In this document: one piece after another, positions 15,177 to 17,177 of the stretch
Layout: the number at the start of each line of letters is the position of its first letter
How positions within the stretch are numbered: position 1 is the stretch's first letter
NCBI GenBank assembly: GCA_017354595.1
Contig: JAFMQQ010000017.1
Coordinates: 1-17,177 of the forward strand
Direction: 5' to 3'
DNA: 17,177 bases
Origin: Micromonosporaceae bacterium
GTDB taxonomy: Bacteria > Actinomycetota > Actinomycetes > Mycobacteriales > Micromonosporaceae
Made by a program: the position numbers and the translations under genes
Notes under the pieces: model-generated
The model's input: only the letters and a program-made list of their open reading frames with translations
The model's database searches: none
Told to the model about the DNA's origin: nothing

Positions 15177-15220
15177 CATCTGGTCCCTGGACGCAACCCG
15201 GCTCCCGGGGACCAGCTGGC
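15171..15220. terminator. Long inverted repeat between convergent genes (possible bidirectional terminator)
   Basis: GCCAG (15171-15175) plus CTGGTCCC (15180-15187) pair with GGGACCAG (15208-15215) plus CTGGC (15216-15220). This gives a 13-bp stem with a 4-base bulge on one side and a 20-base loop. It lies between the convergent transglutaminase and DUF3040 genes, where a shared terminator would be expected. There is no U-run on either side, so termination would have to rely on the hairpin alone or on Rho. Confidence 0.45.
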
Positions 15221-15277
15221 CCTGAACGGAGCCGGGCGCTCGCCGCGGCCAGGTGTCCAGGTCGGGCGCGGCGTCGG

Positions 15278-15664
15278 TCAGCGGTTGTCCTCAGGGCGCT
15301 GCCGCCAGCGCTCCTCCAGGCGGTCGATGAACGAGCTGCGCCGGCGCGCGGCGGTGGACCGGCTGGCCGTACCGTCGACCGCGCGCAACTCGGCGCCACG
15401 GCCGCGGCGCAGCGAGGTGAGGCCGAAGACGGCCGCGCCGAGCATCAACAGGAACCCCGCCACGCCGAGCAGCACCTGGTTGATGCTCACGGCGAAGATG
15501 ACGAGCACCAGACCGGCGACGACGAACACGCCGGCGAGGATCAGCCGACGCCGGACGTGGAAGCGCGGGTCGGTGGCGCGCACAGCCGAGGCGAACTTTG
15601 GATCCTCGGCAAGCGACCGCTCGATCTGCTCGAACAGCCGCTGCTCATGCTCCGACAGCGGCAC
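15278..15664 (-). CDS. DUF3040 domain membrane protein
   Basis: This 128-residue protein starts with the DUF3040 signature VPLSEHEQRLFEQIERSLAE, read from GTG 15664-15662 (initiating Met), behind GGGGAGGAG. Residues 21-40 are charged and cytoplasmic (DPKFASAVRATDP), two hydrophobic helices follow (about 41-60 and 63-83), and the C-terminal tail is Arg-rich. The frame is open further upstream but without conserved sequence. The biochemical function of DUF3040 is unknown. Homologues are widespread in actinobacteria and are often found near dinB and the dcw region, as here. The gene lies 109 nt downstream of dinB in the same direction and may be transcribed from its own promoter. Confidence 0.92.
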   Translation of the reverse strand: MPLSEHEQRLFEQIERSLAEDPKFASAVRATDPRFHVRRRLILAGVFVVAGLVLVIFAVSINQVLLGVAGFLLMLGAAVFGLTSLRRGRGAELRAVDGTASRSTAARRRSSFIDRLEERWRQRPEDNR

Positions 15665-15738
15665 GGCACTCCTCCCCGGTCCAGCAAGTCGATCCGGATG
15701 GTCGACAGACCGTAACAACCAGTTGGCTGCTCCTGGCA

Positions 15739-15767
15739 AGTCTACGAGTGGGTAGGCCCATCGGAAA
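15739..15767 (-). promoter_or_regulatory. Possible DUF3040 gene promoter
   Basis: On the minus strand TTTCCG (15767-15762) and TAGACT (15744-15739) are separated by 17 bp, which would give a leader of about 70 nt before the GTG at 15664. The -10 fits TAnnnT, while the -35 match is only three of six. It is a weak candidate; readthrough from dinB is the alternative. Confidence 0.3.
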
Positions 15768-15773
15768 GCCAGA

Positions 15774-17027
15774 CTAGGCGGAGCGATCGTGATTTGCCCG
15801 GACCTGGGCCGGGAGCAGGCTCGCCGGCCGTACCACCGCGGCGCCGAATCGCACGGCCGCGGCATCTGCCGCCCGCTCCGCCTCCCGCCAGCCGCGGTCC
15901 CGGTCGCCCAGTGCCAGCTGGCGCGGTGCCTGCTCAGCGGCGGTAAGGCCCTCGACCCGTACCCCCAGCAGCCGGATCCGGTCCCCCGGACGGAGGGCGG
16001 CGAACAGGGACCAGGCGGTCTCGAAGATCTCCCGGGTCACGTCGGTGTGGCCCGGCAGGCTGCGGGACCGGTTCAGGGTGCGGAAGTCGGCCAGCCGGAC
16101 CTTGAGGGTCACCGTGCGCCCGACCTGCCCGGTCGATCGCAGCCGGCTGGCCGCCTTGCCGGCCAGCGCCAGCAGAGTGCGCCGAACGCGGTCCGGATCG
16201 TCGATGTCGGTATCGAAGGTCGTCTCCGCGCCGATCGACTTCTCCACCTGCTCGGGCGTCACCAGGCGCGGGTCGCGCCCGCAGGCCAGCTCGTGCAGGT
16301 GGGTGGCGGCCGCCTCGCCGAGCGCGGAGCGCAGCATGCCGACCGGCGCCCGGGCCAGATCGCCCACTGTGGACAGACCGAGCCGGCGTAGCACCTCGGC
16401 GCTGCGCTCGCCCACCCCCCACAGGGCGTCGACCGGCAGCGGGTGCAGGTAGTCCAGCACCCGGGTGGCGGGTACGACCACCACGCCGTCGGGCTTCGCC
16501 CTGGTCGAGGCGAGCTTGGCCACGAACTTGGTCGGGGCCACGCCGACCGAGCAGGTCAGCGACTGTTCCTGGGTGACCCGGCGGCGGATGTGCGCGGCGA
16601 TCTCGGCCGGCCGGCCGAGCAGCCGCCGGGCTCCGGAGACATCCAGGAACGCCTCGTCCAGCGAGAGCGGTTCGAACAGTGGGGTGACGTCCTGGAAGAC
16701 GCGCATCACGGCGCGGGAGGCGGCCGTGTAGGCGGCGAAGTCGGGCGGCAGGAAGACCGCCTCGGGGCAGAGCCGGCGCGCCCGCCCGGTCGGCATCGCG
16801 CTGCGTATCCCGTAGCGCCTCGCCTCATAACTGGCCGAGCTGACCACGCCGCGGGGCCCGGTGCCGCCCACCACCACCGCCCGGCCACGCAGCTCCGGCG
16901 CCCGGCGCAGCTCCACGGAGGCGAAGAAGGCGTCCATGTCGACATGCAGGATGGCGCAGCCGGTGTCGTCCGCGTCCGGCCCGAACCCGGCCCGCCGCCC
17001 CCGCGGCACCTGCTGGCTGCGCCCCAC
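15774..17027 (-). CDS. dinB: DNA polymerase IV (Y-family, DinB)
   Basis: This 417-residue Y-family translesion polymerase is complete in its motifs: HVDMDAFFASVE with the metal-binding Asp30, SYEARRYGIRSAMP (66-79, finger), SLDEAFLDV with the catalytic Asp124-Glu125, and CSVGVAPTKFVAKLAS (159-174). The helix-hairpin-helix region (LWGVGERSAEVLRRLGLSTVGDLA) and the little-finger domain follow. RQLALGD near residue 370 resembles a beta-clamp-binding motif. The start is GTG 17027-17025 (MGRSQQVPRG). It has no ribosome site, but a TACTCT -10 element six bases upstream puts the transcript start at the GTG, so the mRNA is probably leaderless. I see no actinobacterial LexA box upstream, so SOS control is not supported. 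Confidence 0.95.
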   Translation of the reverse strand: MGRSQQVPRGRRAGFGPDADDTGCAILHVDMDAFFASVELRRAPELRGRAVVVGGTGPRGVVSSASYEARRYGIRSAMPTGRARRLCPEAVFLPPDFAAYTAASRAVMRVFQDVTPLFEPLSLDEAFLDVSGARRLLGRPAEIAAHIRRRVTQEQSLTCSVGVAPTKFVAKLASTRAKPDGVVVVPATRVLDYLHPLPVDALWGVGERSAEVLRRLGLSTVGDLARAPVGMLRSALGEAAATHLHELACGRDPRLVTPEQVEKSIGAETTFDTDIDDPDRVRRTLLALAGKAASRLRSTGQVGRTVTLKVRLADFRTLNRSRSLPGHTDVTREIFETAWSLFAALRPGDRIRLLGVRVEGLTAAEQAPRQLALGDRDRGWREAERAADAAAVRFGAAVVRPASLLPAQVRANHDRSA

Positions 17028-17033
17028 CCGCTG

Positions 17034-17039
17034 AGAGTA
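17034..17039 (-). promoter_or_regulatory. -10 element of the dinB promoter (leaderless transcript)
   Basis: TACTCT on the minus strand (17039-17034) matches TAnnnT and lies exactly six bases before the GTG start of dinB. It begins 10 bp after the stop codon of the upstream gene. No clear -35 is visible. Confidence 0.5.
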
Positions 17040-17048
17040 TCGGCAGCG

Positions 17049-17177
17049 TCAGACAGAACCGTCGCCCCGCGCCGCGTTCCGCACGAGCAGCAGCGGGATC
17101 GTCATCTCGGCCGGCGTGAACGAGCCGTGGTACCCGACGAACGTGGCGACGATCGGGCGTTCGCGCGCCGAAGCCAG
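17049..17177 (-). CDS. Alkaline phosphatase family / nucleotide pyrophosphatase-type protein, C-terminal fragment
   Basis: The last 42 codons of a gene that enters from the right edge, ending with TGA at 17051-17049. The visible part reads ERPIVATFVGYHGSFTPAEM then TIPLLLVRN. The pattern GYHGxxTxAEMxxPLLxVR is the end of the alkaline-phosphatase superfamily members (type I phosphodiesterase/nucleotide pyrophosphatase-like) often annotated in actinobacteria. The active-site metal ligands would lie outside the window, apart from the His in GYHG, which matches the late metal-binding histidine position. The dinB promoter follows within 10 bp. Confidence 0.6.
   Translation of the reverse strand: MASARERPIVATFVGYHGSFTPAEMTIPLLLVRNAARGDGSV

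Noticed and set aside
17028..17060. LexA (SOS) box upstream of dinB
   Set aside because: No sequence close to the actinobacterial CGAAC-N4-GTTCG type palindrome is present near the promoter.

Overview
This is a very GC-rich window (roughly 70 percent by eye) from an actinomycete. The gene content, the protein sequences and the frequent leaderless TAnnnT promoters fit a member of the Micromonosporaceae (Micromonospora or Salinispora type). That family placement is inference from gene content and style, not from a database match. The window covers the start of the division and cell-wall (dcw) cluster and the region upstream of it.

Layout. Positions 1-2351 (minus strand) hold the head of the dcw operon, read right to left: a MraZ-type operator and promoter, mraZ, a structured RNA region, rsmH, ftsL, and the first 22 codons of ftsI. 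Positions 2518-3169 hold a decayed gene with several frameshifts. Positions 3366-5412 (plus strand) hold murT-gatD, the lipid II amidation pair, with overlapping reading frames and pointing away from mraZ. Positions 5418-6845 (minus) hold a cytochrome P450 followed by its 3Fe-4S ferredoxin. Positions 6977-10047 (minus) hold leuS, preceded by a leader with a leaderless small ORF and a Rho-independent terminator, which looks like transcription attenuation. Positions 10269-15153 (plus) hold a three-gene operon: a MoxR-type AAA+ ATPase, a DUF58 protein and a TgpA-like membrane transglutaminase. Positions 15278-17027 (minus) hold a DUF3040 membrane protein and dinB (DNA polymerase IV), and the right edge carries the C-terminus of an alkaline-phosphatase-family protein.

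How the genes fit together. MraZ, RsmH, FtsL and FtsI belong to septation. MurT-GatD converts the D-glutamate of lipid II to D-isoglutamine, the same peptidoglycan precursor stream. MoxR-DUF58-transglutaminase is a recurrent actinobacterial set, often found near dcw clusters, with a presumed cell-envelope role. Between them lie unrelated inserts: leuS with its own attenuator, and a P450-ferredoxin pair.

I see no mobile element, CRISPR array, tRNA or rRNA, and no clearly novel multi-gene system. The most interesting signals are regulatory: the leuS attenuator, the mraW-type RNA hairpins between mraZ and rsmH, the four-repeat MraZ operator overlapping its own promoter, and the frameshifted ghost gene upstream of mraZ.
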